NCBI RefSeq assembly: GCF_950295315.1
Contig: NC_080177.1
Location: 76,147,786 to 76,211,785 of the forward strand
From: Erinaceus europaeus
Lineage: Eukaryota; Chordata; Mammalia; Eulipotyphla; Erinaceidae
Direction: 5' to 3'
DNA length: 64,000 nt
Made by a program: the position numbers and the translations under genes. Under the pieces are notes generated by a model. It worked only from the letters and a program-made list of their open reading frames with translations, was not told the origin of the DNA and searched no databases. Within the stretch, counting starts at the first letter, position 1. Every line of letters begins with the position of its first letter. Below are positions 30,723 to 42,281 of this stretch, piece after piece.

Positions 30723-30948
30723 TTTTAAAAGGGCTCTTTCTTTTTTTAAGTTATTATCTTTATTTATTGGATACAGACAAAATTGAGAGGAGAGGGTGAG
30801 ATAGAGAGGGAGAGAGACAGAGAGACACCTGCAGACCTGCTGTACCACTCATGAAGCTTCCCCCCTGCAGGTGGGGACCGAGGGCTTGAACCTGTGTCCT
30901 TGCACATTATACCGTGTGCTCAACCAGTTGTGCCACCACCCAGCCCCT
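30723..30948 (-). mobile_element. SINE-B
   Basis: Minus-strand copy with T-rich tail ('ttattatctttatttattgg'), purine block, 'cctgcagacctgctgtaccac', B box complement, and head 'gttgtgccaccacccagcccc'. Flanked by the 14-bp duplication 'aaaaataaattctt' (30,709-30,722 and 30,949-30,962). Confidence 0.93.
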
Positions 30949-31179
30949 AAAAATAAATTCTTCAATACTGAGTTTTTGACACGCCCTCAAATTTTGCACT
31001 CTAAAGGATTACCTCACTCACTCACTCAGCAGACCACAACTGCTATCAGTCTAACTTTTAGTTTCTCTGCCAGAAGGGATCGTGTTTAATGTGAATGATG
31101 CTTTAAATTAAAAAATAACTTGTTTTTCTTTCTTCACCTATCCCAATATAATTAGTTAGAATAAAGTAATAAAAAAAAG

Positions 31180-31625
31180 AATAAGCCCAGACTTGAAGGA
31201 AACCTAGGTATCTAAGTGGCTAGTAAAGTCGTGAATACACAATGGAATACTACTGAGCTACGAAGAATGGTGAAGTGTCACCTTCTTCACCTCACCTCGG
31301 ATGCAGCTGGAAGGAATCATGTTAAGTGAGACAAGCCAGAAAGAGAAGGATGAATATGAGATGATCTCACTCATATGCAAAACTTAGGAAACAAGAACAG
31401 AAATGGGAGATATAAAGTAACATTTGGAATGGTTCTCTGTATTGCACCAAAGCAAAGGACTCTGGGGCAGGAGGACAGGGAGAAGAGGTGGGGAGAAGGG
31501 ACTTTCAGGTCTTGCTATAGGTAATGCATCTAATTTAAGGGTGAGAGTATTTTGCAGGTATCTATCATGGTGAGGTGAGAAATTGTAAGCTATTAACCTC
31601 TCAATAAAAATATAAAGAAAAATAA
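31180..31625 (+). mobile_element. L1-C 3' end
   Basis: Degraded end of ORF2 ('acaatggaatactactgagct', 'ctggaaggaatcatgttaag') followed by the L1-C 3' UTR: 'gtattgcaccaaagcaaag', 'gtgaggtgagaaattgtaag', 'ctattaacctctcaataaa'. No frame is open. Confidence 0.78.
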
Positions 31626-31670
31626 AGATTAGATTATGATCTAAAACTAGCTTATACTTCACAACAGAGA

Positions 31671-32125
31671 AAGGGGCTCAGTGATGGCACACCCAGTTGA
31701 GTGCACGTGTTACAAAGTACAAGGAACTTGGTTCAACCCTCCAGCCCTCACTTGCAAGGGAGCTGACTTTGCAAGTGAGAAGCAGTGCTACAGGTCTCTC
31801 TTTTTTTTTCTCCCTTCCTCTCTCTTTTTAAATTAATTTCCTTTTTATTTTATTTATTTATTTATTGAGTAGAGATAGCCAGAAATTGAGAGGAAGGGAG
31901 AGGGAGAGAGAGAGAGAGAGAGAGAAACCTGCAGTCCTACTTCACCACTTGTGAAGCTTTGCCCCTGCAGGTGGGAACCAAGGGCTTGAACCTGGGTCTT
32001 TGTGCACTGTAAGATGTGCATTCAACCAGGTGCACCACCACCCAGCCCCTTTTTCTCTCCTGTCTTCCTTTCCCCTTTGAATTTCTCTCTGTCTCTATCC
32101 AACACATAAATAAATAAAACCAAAC
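31671..32125 (+). mobile_element. SINE-B split by an opposing SINE-B
   Basis: The plus-strand SINE occupies 31,671-31,829 (head, degenerate B box 'ggttcaaccctcc' near 31,730, body) and 32,049-32,125 ('tctctcctgtcttcc...ctctatccaacacataaataaa'). A minus-strand SINE-B lies between, inserted in the pyrimidine block. Confidence 0.82.
31830..32048 (-). mobile_element. SINE-B inserted in SINE-B
   Basis: T-rich tail ('ttttattttatttatttattt'), purine block with (GA)n (31,903-31,924), 'cagtcctacttcaccacttgtgaag' hairpin region, B box complement 'cttgaacctggg', and head 'ggtgcaccaccacccagcccc'. Confidence 0.88.
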
Positions 32126-32425
32126 AAACAATAAAACAAAATTTACAACATAGTCAACATTTTAAATTCAATATTTCAAAACATAGTAAGTTCTTAAATT
32201 TTATGGACTTGATTAATTATTCAGACTCCCTTTACCTAGGCTCATGGTTACCTTATTGCCTACCAACTAATATCTTTAATAGGGAATAAACAAAGCCATA
32301 AAAATGAAGTGAAACATAGCTGTTGTTTGCAGCTGAGGAACACAACTGGCTGCTAGAAATACAGGATTAACAGGGTCCTGCGCAGTGCTCTGGTAAACAA
32401 ACAAGAATTAACAGAGTATATGAAA
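32126..32425. other. Single-copy-looking DNA
   Basis: No gene. A SINE-C 3'-end fragment ('gcagtgctctggtaaacaaac') lies at ~32,377-32,402. Confidence 0.5.
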
Positions 32426-32429
32426 GAGA

Positions 32430-32640
32430 AAGAATTTCCTCGTGTGCAGTGACTCAGATTCAAGCCCCCAGTCCCCAGACGGGGGAATTTCACAAACAGT
32501 GAAGCAGTGCTACAGGCCTCTTTCTCTCTCTCTCTCTATCTATCCATCTCTCTCTCTCTCTCTCTCTCTCCCTTTCTCTCTCTCTCTCCCTCTCTATCTC
32601 CCCTTCCTCTCAATTTCTCTATCTCTATATAAAGTGAAAT
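32430..32640 (+). mobile_element. SINE-B, 5'-truncated, with (CT)n
   Basis: Starts within the tRNA head ('cgtgtgcagtgactcagattcaag', ~32,440), then body, a long (CT)n tract (32,520-32,597) and tail. Confidence 0.75.
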
Positions 32641-32659
32641 GAAAAATAAAAAAGAATTT

Positions 32660-32862
32660 CCTTTTTTATTTTTAAACTTTTTATTATCTTTATTTATTGG
32701 ATGGAAACAGGCAGAAATTGAGAGGGAAGGAGGAGATAGAGAGACACCTGCAGCTTCACCACTCGCAAAGCTTTCCCTCCTGCAGGTGGGGGTCAGGGAC
32801 TTGAACCCGGGTCCTTTCCCACTGTAACATGTCGCTCAACCAGGTGCGCCACCACCCAGCCC
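32660..32862 (-). mobile_element. SINE-B
   Basis: Minus-strand copy ('ttattatctttatttattgg', purine block, 'cacctgcagcttcaccactcgcaaag', B box complement 'cttgaacccggg', head 'gtgcgccaccacccagcccc'). The middle is shortened between 'ctgcag' and 'cttcacc'. Confidence 0.88.
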
Positions 32863-33660
32863 CAGAAGAAGAACTTTCTGCCCTAGGATTTAATTCCCAT
32901 GTCTTTTCCTGGCCTCACTATCATGAACAATTGAGAGCTGCTTATATAAAAGAAGACTGAGTCAGTACTAGAGTATTTAAAATTTTTATTTCAATTTTTT
33001 TTAAGAAATAAATCCCTGACCAAATCATCTCTGCTAATGATAAACCCTTACTCTCCTAGAATGTGGTTTTTTGTTTTGTCTACTCCTCCCGTTTTTTGTT
33101 TGTTTGTTTTGACAATAAGAAAAGGCAGAAGCTGCGTGTGAAAGCCTCAGCGATGAGCACTGAACCCTTTGCTCCCTCCATGGTGGGCTGTGGCCCAGAT
33201 ATGAAAATCAGTCCTTTTATGTTCAACAAGCTGGGAGAAGTACATCTTTCTGGGGGAAAAACCAATCAAGATGTAACATGTTTTTCTGTCTTTAGCTTTA
33301 GTCTTCTCTACTGCCTGCCATCCTTACAGAAGGCTTAAAGGTGAAACATCTAGACAACTTCTTGCTCTTCCACAGTCTGGTGACTTACAGGAGCTGACCT
33401 TTTCCAGACAATTCTTCGGGCATCTGGATGACCTTTAATATGCAGTCAGTTTCCCCCTATTTGAAAATGTATGTGGGCTTCCTTCTGGGGCCTTCACTTT
33501 CAGGCAATTAATGTATAAATGTGTATGTTCTGTGTGGCTGCCCTTAAAATCCAGCTAGTGGAAAATAAAGATTTTTATAAATAAAACGTATGCTCATTTT
33601 TCATTTTCCTTTACATAAAATTTTTTCTAGGAGGAAAACAGTTGAGTAAAAATATATTTT
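32863..33660. other. Single-copy-looking DNA
   Basis: No recognised repeat. The 91-codon frame at 33,063-33,338 has no recognisable domain. Confidence 0.45.
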
Positions 33661-33661
33661 A

Positions 33662-33825
33662 AAAAATGCTTCCAGAGGGATAAAGAAATAGAAAAAGCTA
33701 TCAGGGGAGGAGATGGAATATGGAGTTCTGGTGGTGGGAATTGTGTGGAGTTGTACCCCTCTGACCCTATCTATGGTTTTTGTCAGTATTTTCTTTTTAG
33801 AAATAAAAATTTTTTTAAATATACA
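33662..33825 (+). mobile_element. L1-A 3' end, short
   Basis: ~160-bp 5'-truncated copy: 'gcttccagagggataaagaa', 'ggtggtgggaattgtgtgga', 'ctatggtttttgtcagtatt', 'gaaataaaaatttttttaaa'. Confidence 0.85.
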
Positions 33826-35067
33826 CACTCCTCTGTTCTAAATGAAAGTGTTTTAAATAGGCAGTAAGGCATGAGAAGAGAAAAAAAAAATTAAAGCATG
33901 GGTCACTGAACCAAATGATCAAGGAGGGAGTTCTTTCTAAAATAACAGTCAACACACAGCATGTACTTATTGTGTTGTCAAGCAACAGGGCTCTCAGTGG
34001 GATCCTTTCTGCTTAAACAAGTTAAAGGTAAATGAAACTGGTACAAAATACAAAACCGTATCAGTGCCATTCTACCATGAAGCAAATAACATTTTTATAG
34101 GACAGAAGATTTTGTTCAGCAGAATTGTAAGGCAGGGTCTCAAACTCTCAGTTACCTTAATAAATAAAGCAGAGAGAAACAGGAGTTACAGTAGAACTTT
34201 TTTTAAAAAAGAAATGTTGCTAAGCATGATAAATATAAATTCTTTGTGAAACCTTGTGGGGTATCTTAATTTGTATATTAATTCATCCTTGATTCATGAC
34301 CTAGTCTGCAATTATACCATTAGTCCTAGGTGATTTTATCCAATTATTTGTATTGTTATTTTTTTTCCTTCATTGAAGACTCTCAATTAGCCTGAATGTA
34401 TTCACTCACTGATCCTGGGATACAATATATTAGACATTACACATCCAACCTGCAACAAGACTATTTGAGGCTGACAAATTAAAACCCTTCAACTATGAAT
34501 GTCCATAATTTTCTAGTAATTTCTGACTGCTTCAAAGGAACACAGAAAATTTTCACCAAAAGAAGAAAAGAAAAAAAAATCAACACAAAACACATACTCA
34601 GTCTGGGTATCTAAAGTTATCAGCTACAGTAAAATCAAACGTTTTTCATCACGTGGTCTCTCACTTTGGCCAGTCAACTAGACTACCATCTAGGCTGCCT
34701 ATCCTAGCATCACCTAAACTTCCTTCATTCCTTGACATCCTTGTAATTCATTTACCAACACCTTTGGCTTGTTTGGGGGCTCTCCCTAATCATCCCTTCC
34801 AAGGTATCTCCATCATCACCTCACAGTAGACTGTAGGTTATTTATACATTGTTGATGTGGTTGTCACTGTTTTCCAAAACAGAGGCAGGAAAGGGTCAAA
34901 ATGACAAGCAATCCAACTTGAAAGGTTTTATTTGGGTTGATTCTTTCATTTAATCATAAGTGTCCTTAACACAAAATGAAAACTAATTCTGTGCTGAGAC
35001 AGAACTGTCAGTTCTGTTAGTGGCACAGCAGTGGCAATTATAGTGTAATATACAAATGTGCAAAACG
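33826..35067. other. Single-copy-looking DNA
   Basis: About 1.2 kb with no recognised repeat or gene. Confidence 0.5.
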
Positions 35068-35076
35068 AATCCATTG

Positions 35077-35375
35077 CGGGGTGGGGTGGTAGCACAACGG
35101 GTTGAGCTCACGTGGCGCGAAATGCAAGAACCTGCATAAGGATCCCAGTTCGAGCCCCCGGCTCCCCACCTGCAGGGGAGTCGCTTCACAGGTGGTGAAG
35201 CAAGTCTGCAGGTGTCTGTCTTTCTCTTTCGCTCTCAGTCTTCCCCTCCTCTCTCCATTTCTCACTGTCCTATCCAACAATAACAACATCAACGACGACA
35301 ACAATAATAACTACAACAACAATAACACAATAAGGGCAACAAAAGGGAAAACAAATAAAAATTTTTTAAAAAACT
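35077..35375 (+). mobile_element. SINE-A, short 3' form
   Basis: Complete copy with B box 'gttcgagcccccgg' near 35,148 and hairpin segment 'gcttcacaggtggtgaagc'. Flanked by the 9-bp duplication 'aatccattg' (35,068-35,076 and 35,376-35,384). Confidence 0.93.
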
Positions 35376-35384
35376 AATCCATTG

Positions 35385-35914
35385 TATAGGTAAATACTCA
35401 GGGTTATATGTCAATTACATCTCAACAAAACAAATTCCAAATATAGAAATATGGAATATGAACTATGGATGATAAGGACTTTTAAGTCCTTGGTAATGCT
35501 GGGCTAAGTGCTTTGTGTCTGTTGAGATTATTTGAATCCTCACAGAAACATTATTGCTATTTTCTTCATTTTCTAATTGAGAAAATTCAGATCAAAGTAA
35601 CAACCTACTTCTGCAAAGCTCTTATAGCTAGAAAGGTGGGATCTGAACCTGTATCTACTCGGTCATTTTGCCATTCGGACATAACTCCAAAAAAAAAAAA
35701 AAAGGTTCTTTGTGGTTTCCTTACATGTTCTTTGCTGTGTGTGTGTGTGTGTGTTTTAATGAAGATACTTTATCTAATTTAACATATATTTTCCATGTCA
35801 TTAATTAGTGTCCAGAATGCAGGTTTTAAAAGTTAGATGGTATTTCTTTCACCTTATGGTTTTGCCAAAACTACTTAACCTAATTATCACACTGTTATTG
35901 CAGATATATAGACA
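35385..35914. other. Single-copy-looking DNA
   Basis: No recognised repeat or gene. A short (GT)n run lies near 35,735-35,753. Confidence 0.5.
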
Positions 35915-36165
35915 TATATTGCCACCAGGGTTATTGCCGGCATCTGGTGCTTGCATGACAAATCCACCACTCCAGGCAGCTATTTTTTATAGAGACAGAG
36001 AAAAATTGAGAGAAAAGGAAGATAGGGGAAAAAAAGAGATATCTACACCACTGCCTCACCACTTGTGAAGTTTCCCTCCTATAGGTAGGCACTGAGAGGT
36101 TGAACCTGGGTCCTTGCACATGGTTTAGCATGCATTCTATTGGGTGCACCATCATCCAACCCAGT
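35915..36165 (-). mobile_element. SINE-B with long 3' end
   Basis: Minus-strand copy: 'gccaccagggttattgccgg' 3' end, purine block, 'gcctcaccacttgtgaagt', B box complement 'gttgaacctggg', and head 'caccatcatccaaccc'. Diverged. Confidence 0.78.
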
Positions 36166-36865
36166 CAATTCACTTTTTGATAAAACTTTTGACAGTGTTA
36201 TACATGGAGGGTTTGGTTTGAACAAAAAAAAAAAAAATCTAGCATACGATCTTAGAAGTGTAACTACTGAGTTAACTTAAATGTTAGGGGCAGGCTTGAG
36301 TCAAAAGGATTCCTTGGGGACTGCAATATGCAAACAAGGCATCCTGGAAGGACCAATTTCTGCTGCCCAAAGGCATATTTTGAGAACCACTAGCAGAGGT
36401 CCTGGACCAACCATTAACAGAATCTGCTCCCATTTAGGTCCATAAACAGCCTATAAACAGACTTGACCCTGGAAGCGTGGCTGTTTGTGGTGTCCTGAAT
36501 GTGCAAGTATGGGCATCTCTCCTCCCCTACAATTTAAGTTTGCATTGCTTGATTCACAGAGTTCCTCAGATTGTCCGTGGAGACTAACGATGAACCTAGA
36601 GCGGAGATGCCCAAGAAAGCAATTCCACAGGACCTGAGAACCTGCTTTTCCCATGTACCCAGAAGCCCATGGGGACTTGGCTATGAGAGCTGGACACTCC
36701 ACTAGCCAGATCGGGGGACCTGCTTGCTTCCCCCACAACAAGTTGAACATTCTAGGTTATTCCTATCTTCCTATCAGTCTTCTTGGAGAAAACAAAATGT
36801 TTTACATTCCACTGGATCTTGAGTGGCATGGCCTTCTATTCATGAACTCACTTATAAAAAAGAAA
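36166..36865. other. Single-copy-looking DNA
   Basis: No recognised repeat. Open frames of 75-99 codons at 36,451-36,880 overlap on both strands and lack recognisable domains. Confidence 0.45.
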
Positions 36866-36868
36866 TAC

Positions 36869-37030
36869 CACTGGAGCTAGAAGACAGTTCACGTGGTAGA
36901 GTTTGTGCCTTGCAATTCACAGAACCAGGGTTCAGATCCCAGCACCACATGGAATCACACAGCACTAGAGAAAGCTCCTGTAGTATGGTGTCTCTCCTTC
37001 ACTGTGTCTCTCTACACATATGTGTGTGTG
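36869..37030 (+). mobile_element. SINE-D (older tRNA-like SINE)
   Basis: 'ctggagctagaagacagttcacgtgg' head with A box-like 'tggtagagtttg', B box 'gggttcagatccc' near 36,928, 'agcaccacatggaatcacac', and 'gtatggtgtctctcc' body. No clear duplication. Confidence 0.6.
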
Positions 37031-37441
37031 TGCCATGTATCTAAACATACAAATGCACATAGTGGATTTGGGGGAAAGTTATGACATGTATTTTATGTAA
37101 AATAAAAATTATGTCATATAAAATTATGTCATATAAAATTTCATATATATATTTCATATATATATGAAATTTTAGAACGAGTAAAAAGGCTTGCCAGAAG
37201 GCAATGAAATTATACTTTCACAAGAAACAGGAGAGGGGAGAGGAAAAATGAAGGGAAGAAGAAATACCTTTTCCACAAGGAGCATGTTATACCCTGCCAT
37301 TTATTCATCTTCTGGTATTCAGTTTAAGTTTTATAGATCTTTTTCACACAAGTCTTATATCAGGCAAAAATTATTTCTAGATATTATACTATTCTATTTT
37401 TACTATGGAAGTGATTATTCTGTTCCATCTTATGCCTGACC

Positions 37442-37472
<31 letters not shown>

Positions 37473-38242
37473 AGTTATTAGACCTTATCAATTTTATCAA
37501 CATATAAGTTGTAGCAGAAGATCTTATTTCTCAGGTTGACAGGATCCGCTGTTTAGTGTTCATGCTTGGGCATTCTAGATGCCAACTTGAAGATCACGAG
37601 AAAAGCAGATGTTATTATGTAGGTGAAAATTCCTACCCATCTCTCTTTCTTCCCTGCCCTGAATTGAGTTTGTTCACAGTTCCCTGGAGCAGTGGTGTAA
37701 CAAAGTAGAAGGAAGCAGTGCTGGCAGGCTCAGCAGAAAGAAGTACTTTATCACTGACATTTTTTATATGTATATAATTGCAGGCCTGTAGCAATAATAA
37801 AGGTAGATACACTTGTTTCCTGTACCCTGGGCAGACCTCTTCTGCGACAGCCTCTTAGATGTCTCTCACAGGCCTGGAGGGCTGACTCTGAGTGGGCACT
37901 GCACAGGACACCTGCAGGTCATTCCTGGTTCTCACAGGAAAGATGGGGAACCACACAGCCAAGAGTGGGCATGGGCATCATGCATTCATGAAAAGACATT
38001 CATAGTTTTTCAGACATAGCGTCTATTTGCAAGGTAGTTTGGTCATTAGCAAATCTGGGTAAGTCAAAAAGAAGAACCATGTTACTTCACAATTTTTAAG
38101 GTGTTTGATCATTTGAAGACCAATATTAGAATGCTGTACATATGTTAACCCAGTCTTCTGTCTTAACAGTGACCACTTCCTAAGGTGTACACATTTGAAG
38201 TTTGGGATTTGTTTTTCTGTGTTCACTGGGTTGATTGGCCTT
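37031..38242. other. Single-copy-looking DNA with simple repeats
   Basis: Contains 15-bp direct repeats of 'ataaaattatgtcat' (~37,102-37,140), a 20-bp perfect palindrome at 37,151-37,170 ('atttcatata' and its complement), and a (GT)n run at 37,442-37,470. No gene recognised. Confidence 0.6.
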
Positions 38243-38257
38243 AAGAATTAGGAAACT

Positions 38258-38536
38258 GGGAGTCAGGCGGTAGCGCAGTGAGTTAAACGCACGTGGCGCA
38301 AAGCTCAAGGACCAGAGTAAGGATCCCGGTTTGAGCCCCCGGCTCCCCACCTGCAAGGGAGTCGCTTCACAGGTGGTGAAGCAGGTCTGCAGGTGTCTAT
38401 CTTTCTCTCTCCCCTCTCTTTCTTCCCCTCCTCTCTCCATTTCTCTCTGTCCTATCCAACGACACTAATAATAACTATAACAATAAAACAACAAGGGCAA
38501 CAAAAGGGAATAAATAAATAAATATTAAAAATAAAA
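38258..38536 (+). mobile_element. SINE-A, short 3' form
   Basis: Full copy with tail 'ggaataaataaataaatatt'. Flanked by 'aagaattaggaaact' (38,243-38,257) and 'aagaattagaaaact' (38,537-38,551), a 15-bp duplication with one mismatch. Confidence 0.93.
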
Positions 38537-38551
38537 AAGAATTAGAAAACT

Positions 38552-38970
38552 GTGTTTCTGATTGCATGCATTGTGTCTGAGGAAGCCCTAAAACACTCTA
38601 TTCCACACACGTTCCTGACCCCATTTTAGAGAGCACTGCCTGACAGGAGCCCTGGGGTCTAGCCTACAACATGCTCTGTGGCTTCCGGCTTAATGTAGGA
38701 TCTGGGGAAGGCCACTTGATGTCTCAGTCCTGCTTCACATCCCTAAAGGGGAATGGTGAGGCAACTTTAGTTCCATGACTCCCGAGATGGATTTTCTAAT
38801 AATCAGTGTTCCAAATAATCAATACTTAACTCCGTAGAGATGAATTATACAGGCCAACTCACTTATCGATAAATAGTATCCTCGTTCAAGTCTGGTCCTC
38901 ACCACACTGAGAGAAGCTTTGGTGCTATGGTGTCTCTGTGTGTGTGTCTCTCTCAATAAGCCATGGCATT
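38552..38970. other. Single-copy-looking DNA with a SINE-D piece
   Basis: 38,880-38,955 resembles the 3' half of SINE-D ('tctggtcctcaccacactgagag', 'ctatggtgtctctgtgtgtg'). The rest is unrecognised. Confidence 0.45.
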
Positions 38971-38971
38971 T

Positions 38972-39225
38972 GGGAGTCCGGTGGTGGTACACTCTGTAGA
39001 AAGCACATACTCTCATGCACAGGATCTGTGTTTAAGCCCCTGGTCTCTACCTGCTGAGGGGAAGCTTCATGGGTGTGAGAGTAGTGCTGCAGGTGTCTTT
39101 CTCCCTTTCTATTTCTCTCTGTCTATATCAGAAAAAGAGCAGGGGCAATGCTGCCAGGAATGGTGGGAATCATCCTGCAGGCACTGAGCCCCAGCAATAA
39201 CCCTGGCGGCAGAGAATAAAAAACC
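38972..39225 (+). mobile_element. SINE-B with long 3' end
   Basis: Head 'gggagtccggtggtggtacac', degenerate B box 'gtttaagcccc' near 39,030, body, and 3' end 'gccccagcaataaccctggc'. Confidence 0.8.
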
Positions 39226-39292
39226 ACATTTGTTAAAACCTAGTCATAAAATCCTGAAAATCAAGAACTGTGAGACCTCGAGAATTCCTTCA

Positions 39293-39614
39293 TAGGGGCC
39301 AGGTGGCAGTACACCTGGTTGAGCAGAGAGTGCCTGAGCTCAGGGTCTTGGGTTCAAGCCATCAGTTCCCACCTAGTCTACCTCTCTCAATTTCTCTCTG
39401 ATCTGTCAAGTAAAAGAAGAAAAAAGAAAAAAAGGCCCTCAGGAGTGGTGGATTTATGATGTAGGCATTGAGCTCCAGCAATAACCATGGTGGCAAAAAG
39501 AAAAAGAAAAGGAGAGGAGAGGAGAGGAGAGGAGAGGGGAGGGGAGGGGAGGGGAGGGGAGGGGAGGGGAGGGGAGGGGAGGGGAGGGGAGGAGAGGAGA
39601 GGAGAGGAGAGGAG
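39293..39614 (+). mobile_element. SINE-B with (GGAGA/GGGGA)n tail
   Basis: 'aggggccaggtggcagtacacctggttg' head, B box 'gggttcaagcc' near 39,351, long 3' end 'ctccagcaataaccatggtgg', then a ~105-bp purine pentamer microsatellite (39,508-39,614). Confidence 0.85.
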
Positions 39615-39960
39615 ACTCCCTAATAAATAATCCTTTTCAGTATCCTTTATCCTGGAAAGTAGGCTTAGTGAAATAAGTAAAGAGGTGAGAGACACAGAGA
39701 TAAGGATGGTTTCATTCATATGTGGACTCCAGAGCACTGAAACACATGAACTTGTTTAAAAAAAAAACAGAAGTGAACAAATTTTCTCTAAGCTCATCTA
39801 TGGTCACTGCCGTTGGACGAACGAATGGGGGTCACAGCACTTTGGCAGTGGGTGCAATATGGAAACTATTCTCTGTAATCTTGTAAGCCGCTTCTAATCA
39901 CAAATTTACAAATGGCGTGTCAAAAAATAATAGTGAATTTAAATAAACTAATAATGATAC
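39615..39960 (+). mobile_element. Old L1 3' end
   Basis: 'gaaagtaggcttagtgaaataag', 'gagacacagagataaggatggtttcattc' and 'cagcactttggcagtgggtgc' follow the order of the relic at 5,670-5,998. Terminal 'cttctaatcacaaatttac'. Confidence 0.55.
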
Positions 39961-40334
39961 CAGAACCCCTTCTATACTTCTCACCAGCCAATCCACCTGA
40001 GCGCTTCTGAAGCACTCTGTGTAGTAGAAAGTGCCCCTGCGCCTGCTGTGGCCTCTTCTGCAGTGCTATCTGCACAGAGTGAGGACAACCATAGACGGGT
40101 TGCTTCCCACATAAACAGGAAATCAAATGAATGGGCAAAATGGGGGCAGTGGATTTATCACACAGGCACCAAGCCCCAGTGATAACCCTGGTAACATCGT
40201 AATAATAATAATAATAATAATGTTTGAATAATGAATGACTATCAGCTTAAAATATTTCTAGAATTTTCATTTAATTTTCTCCTCCTATTCCAAATTTATT
40301 ATTACTATCATTATTATCATTGTTATTATCATTG
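39961..40334. other. Unrecognised DNA with a SINE 3' tip
   Basis: A lone SINE 3' end ('gggggcagtggatttatcac', 'gccccagtgataaccctgg') at ~40,141-40,193 runs into (AAT)n to 40,221. A (TTA)n-like stretch lies at 40,296-40,332. No gene. Confidence 0.6.
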
Positions 40335-40635
40335 GCCGGGCAATGGTGTACCCAGCTAAACACACACATTAACATACAGAAGAATCTGGGTTCAAGTTCC
40401 CACTCCCCACCTGCAGGGGGGGCACTTCACAAGCAGTGAACAGCTCTTCAGGTGTCTCTCTATCTCTCTCTCTCTCCCTCTCTATCTCCCCTCCCCTCTC
40501 AATTTTTCTCTGTCCTGTCCAGTATAATGAGGGGAAAATGGCCTCTTGGTGAAGTGGACTCATAGTGCCACACAAAGCCCCAGCGATAGCCCTGGTGGCA
40601 ATAAAGGTCATCATAATCATCATCATCATCATAAA
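40335..40635 (+). mobile_element. SINE-B with long 3' end
   Basis: 'ggccgggcaatggtgtacccagc' head, B box 'gggttcaagttccc' near 40,388, (CT)n block, 'gccccagcgatagccctggtgg', and an (ATC)n tail. Confidence 0.82.
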
Positions 40636-41193
40636 TTAAGAGGAGAAAACTAAATGAAAATTCAAAAAAATATCTTAGGCTGATAGTCATTCCGTACTTA
40701 AATCTATAGTAAAGCCAAACTATTCTGAATGTCCAAAAACATATAAAAGGTACATTTCTTCATATCCTAACATAACATTTTTGATGCATAGTTTTTTCTG
40801 TCTTCAAAAAAAAAAAAACGCAAAGGAAATAGTTCTCCTTATTGAGTTGTATTAGTCACATCTCTTCCATAATTACAAAAAGGCCAGATTAATATCAGGG
40901 TCAGAAAATAAAGGCCTGAATCATCCAGGATAAGATATGAAAATAATTTATTATTACTTTCTTCCATATGTAAGCCCTTCTTGGATGAATCTTTATAAAT
41001 TACAGCATAGATATATATTCTGAGAATCGAATTGCCAGGGTTATAAATTGTATTATGATAAAATAAGCTATTTGCTATGTCAGATTTGAATTCTACCTCC
41101 CCCCATCCCCCTCACTCCCCCCTCCCCCCCCCACACACACACATAAAGATAAGGAGAGTACTGGGCCCTGGGTCAGGTGGGTGAGGTAAACAG
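40636..41193. other. Single-copy-looking DNA
   Basis: No gene recognised. A C-rich tract at 41,098-41,132 continues into a short (CA)n. Confidence 0.5.
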
Positions 41194-42190
41194 TTAATTT
41201 TATTCATAGATTTTCCTTCAAGTCTGAGAGTTACTTTCTACCCTAATCCAACTTTCCAGCCTTATTCTCAACTCTGACACCATCTTCTCAGACAATTATT
41301 TTTGCCTCCAGGTTAGCTCTGAGGCTCGGTGTCTGCACTATGAATCCACTGAAGGCCATTTTTCCCATTTTTGTTGCCCTTGTTGTTGTGGTTATTATTG
41401 TCATTGCTGTCATTGTTGTTGGACAATATCTTTGTCCAACTCCATGTTAGCTATAAAACTCAAGCAAAAACTGCTAAAGTTATAGCCCCTAAGGACATAC
41501 CTAAAATAGACTTCCTAGCTTCTTTCTACCCTAAGATCCCTATTCTCATCTGCTCTAGTCCTACTTTTTGGTCCCTGTTCATTAATCATTTCATTTTGTT
41601 TTATATCTTACTGCCTTTCAGCCACCAATTGCAGGCATTACCACAATTTCATCCTGAACTCCCTGGGCAAATAATCTAGAATCTTACCTCTACCCCACTA
41701 GGGAAATATAGAAATAGGCTGGGGGTATGGATCGACCTGCCAACACCCTTCTGTCCAGTGGAGAAGTAATTACAGAAGCCAGAACCCCTACCTTCTACAG
41801 CCCAGAAAGAATTTTGATCCATACTCCCAGAAAGGGAGAAATGGTAGGAGAAGATGACCAGAGGGCTCTGAGCTCCAATTCCATCAGAACCCGGAGAGAA
41901 AAGAGGAAGACAGGAAGGGGTTTCTGAAGTAGTCATAGGTATAGGTGTGACTTGGAAAGGAAGAGAAGACAGGACCATGAAAAACTGGACAAACATATAC
42001 AAACACAGACAGACAGTTGTAGAAGTAATAGGCAATCCATGTCTGCAACCTTGGGAGAACTGCGGTAGCTTCCAAAGGAGGGAATGGGGATATTCCCTCT
42101 GGTAGGGGAAATACTGTGGAATTACACCCCTGTTATCTTATGATTTTTTAAATCAATCTTAAGTCACTAATGAAATTAAAATAAAATAAG
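41194..42190 (+). mobile_element. L1-A-related long 3' UTR, split by a SINE fragment
   Basis: Colinear with 16,600-17,260: 'ctctgacaccatcttctcagac', (SINE), 'aactcaagcaaaaactgctaaag', 'gacatacctaaaatagacttc', 'gccaccaattgcaggcatt', 'ggggtatggatcgacctgcc', 'ccagaaagggagaaatgg', ending 'taagtcactaatgaaattaaaa'. An older subfamily; not coding. Confidence 0.8.
41306..41427 (-). mobile_element. SINE-A 3' fragment
   Basis: Minus-strand 3' half only: 'ttgcctccaggttagctctg', 'aatccactgaaggccattttt', (GTT)n block, ending at 'gttgttggacaa' without purine block or tRNA head. Either 5'-truncated or later deleted. Confidence 0.8.
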
Positions 42191-42281
42191 AAATTGGGGG
42201 AAAAAAAGGAGAATAGATCATCCCCAGTACAGGAAGTGAGACATCATTCCAAAAAGAAGCTTACACATAATGTTTTTCTCA

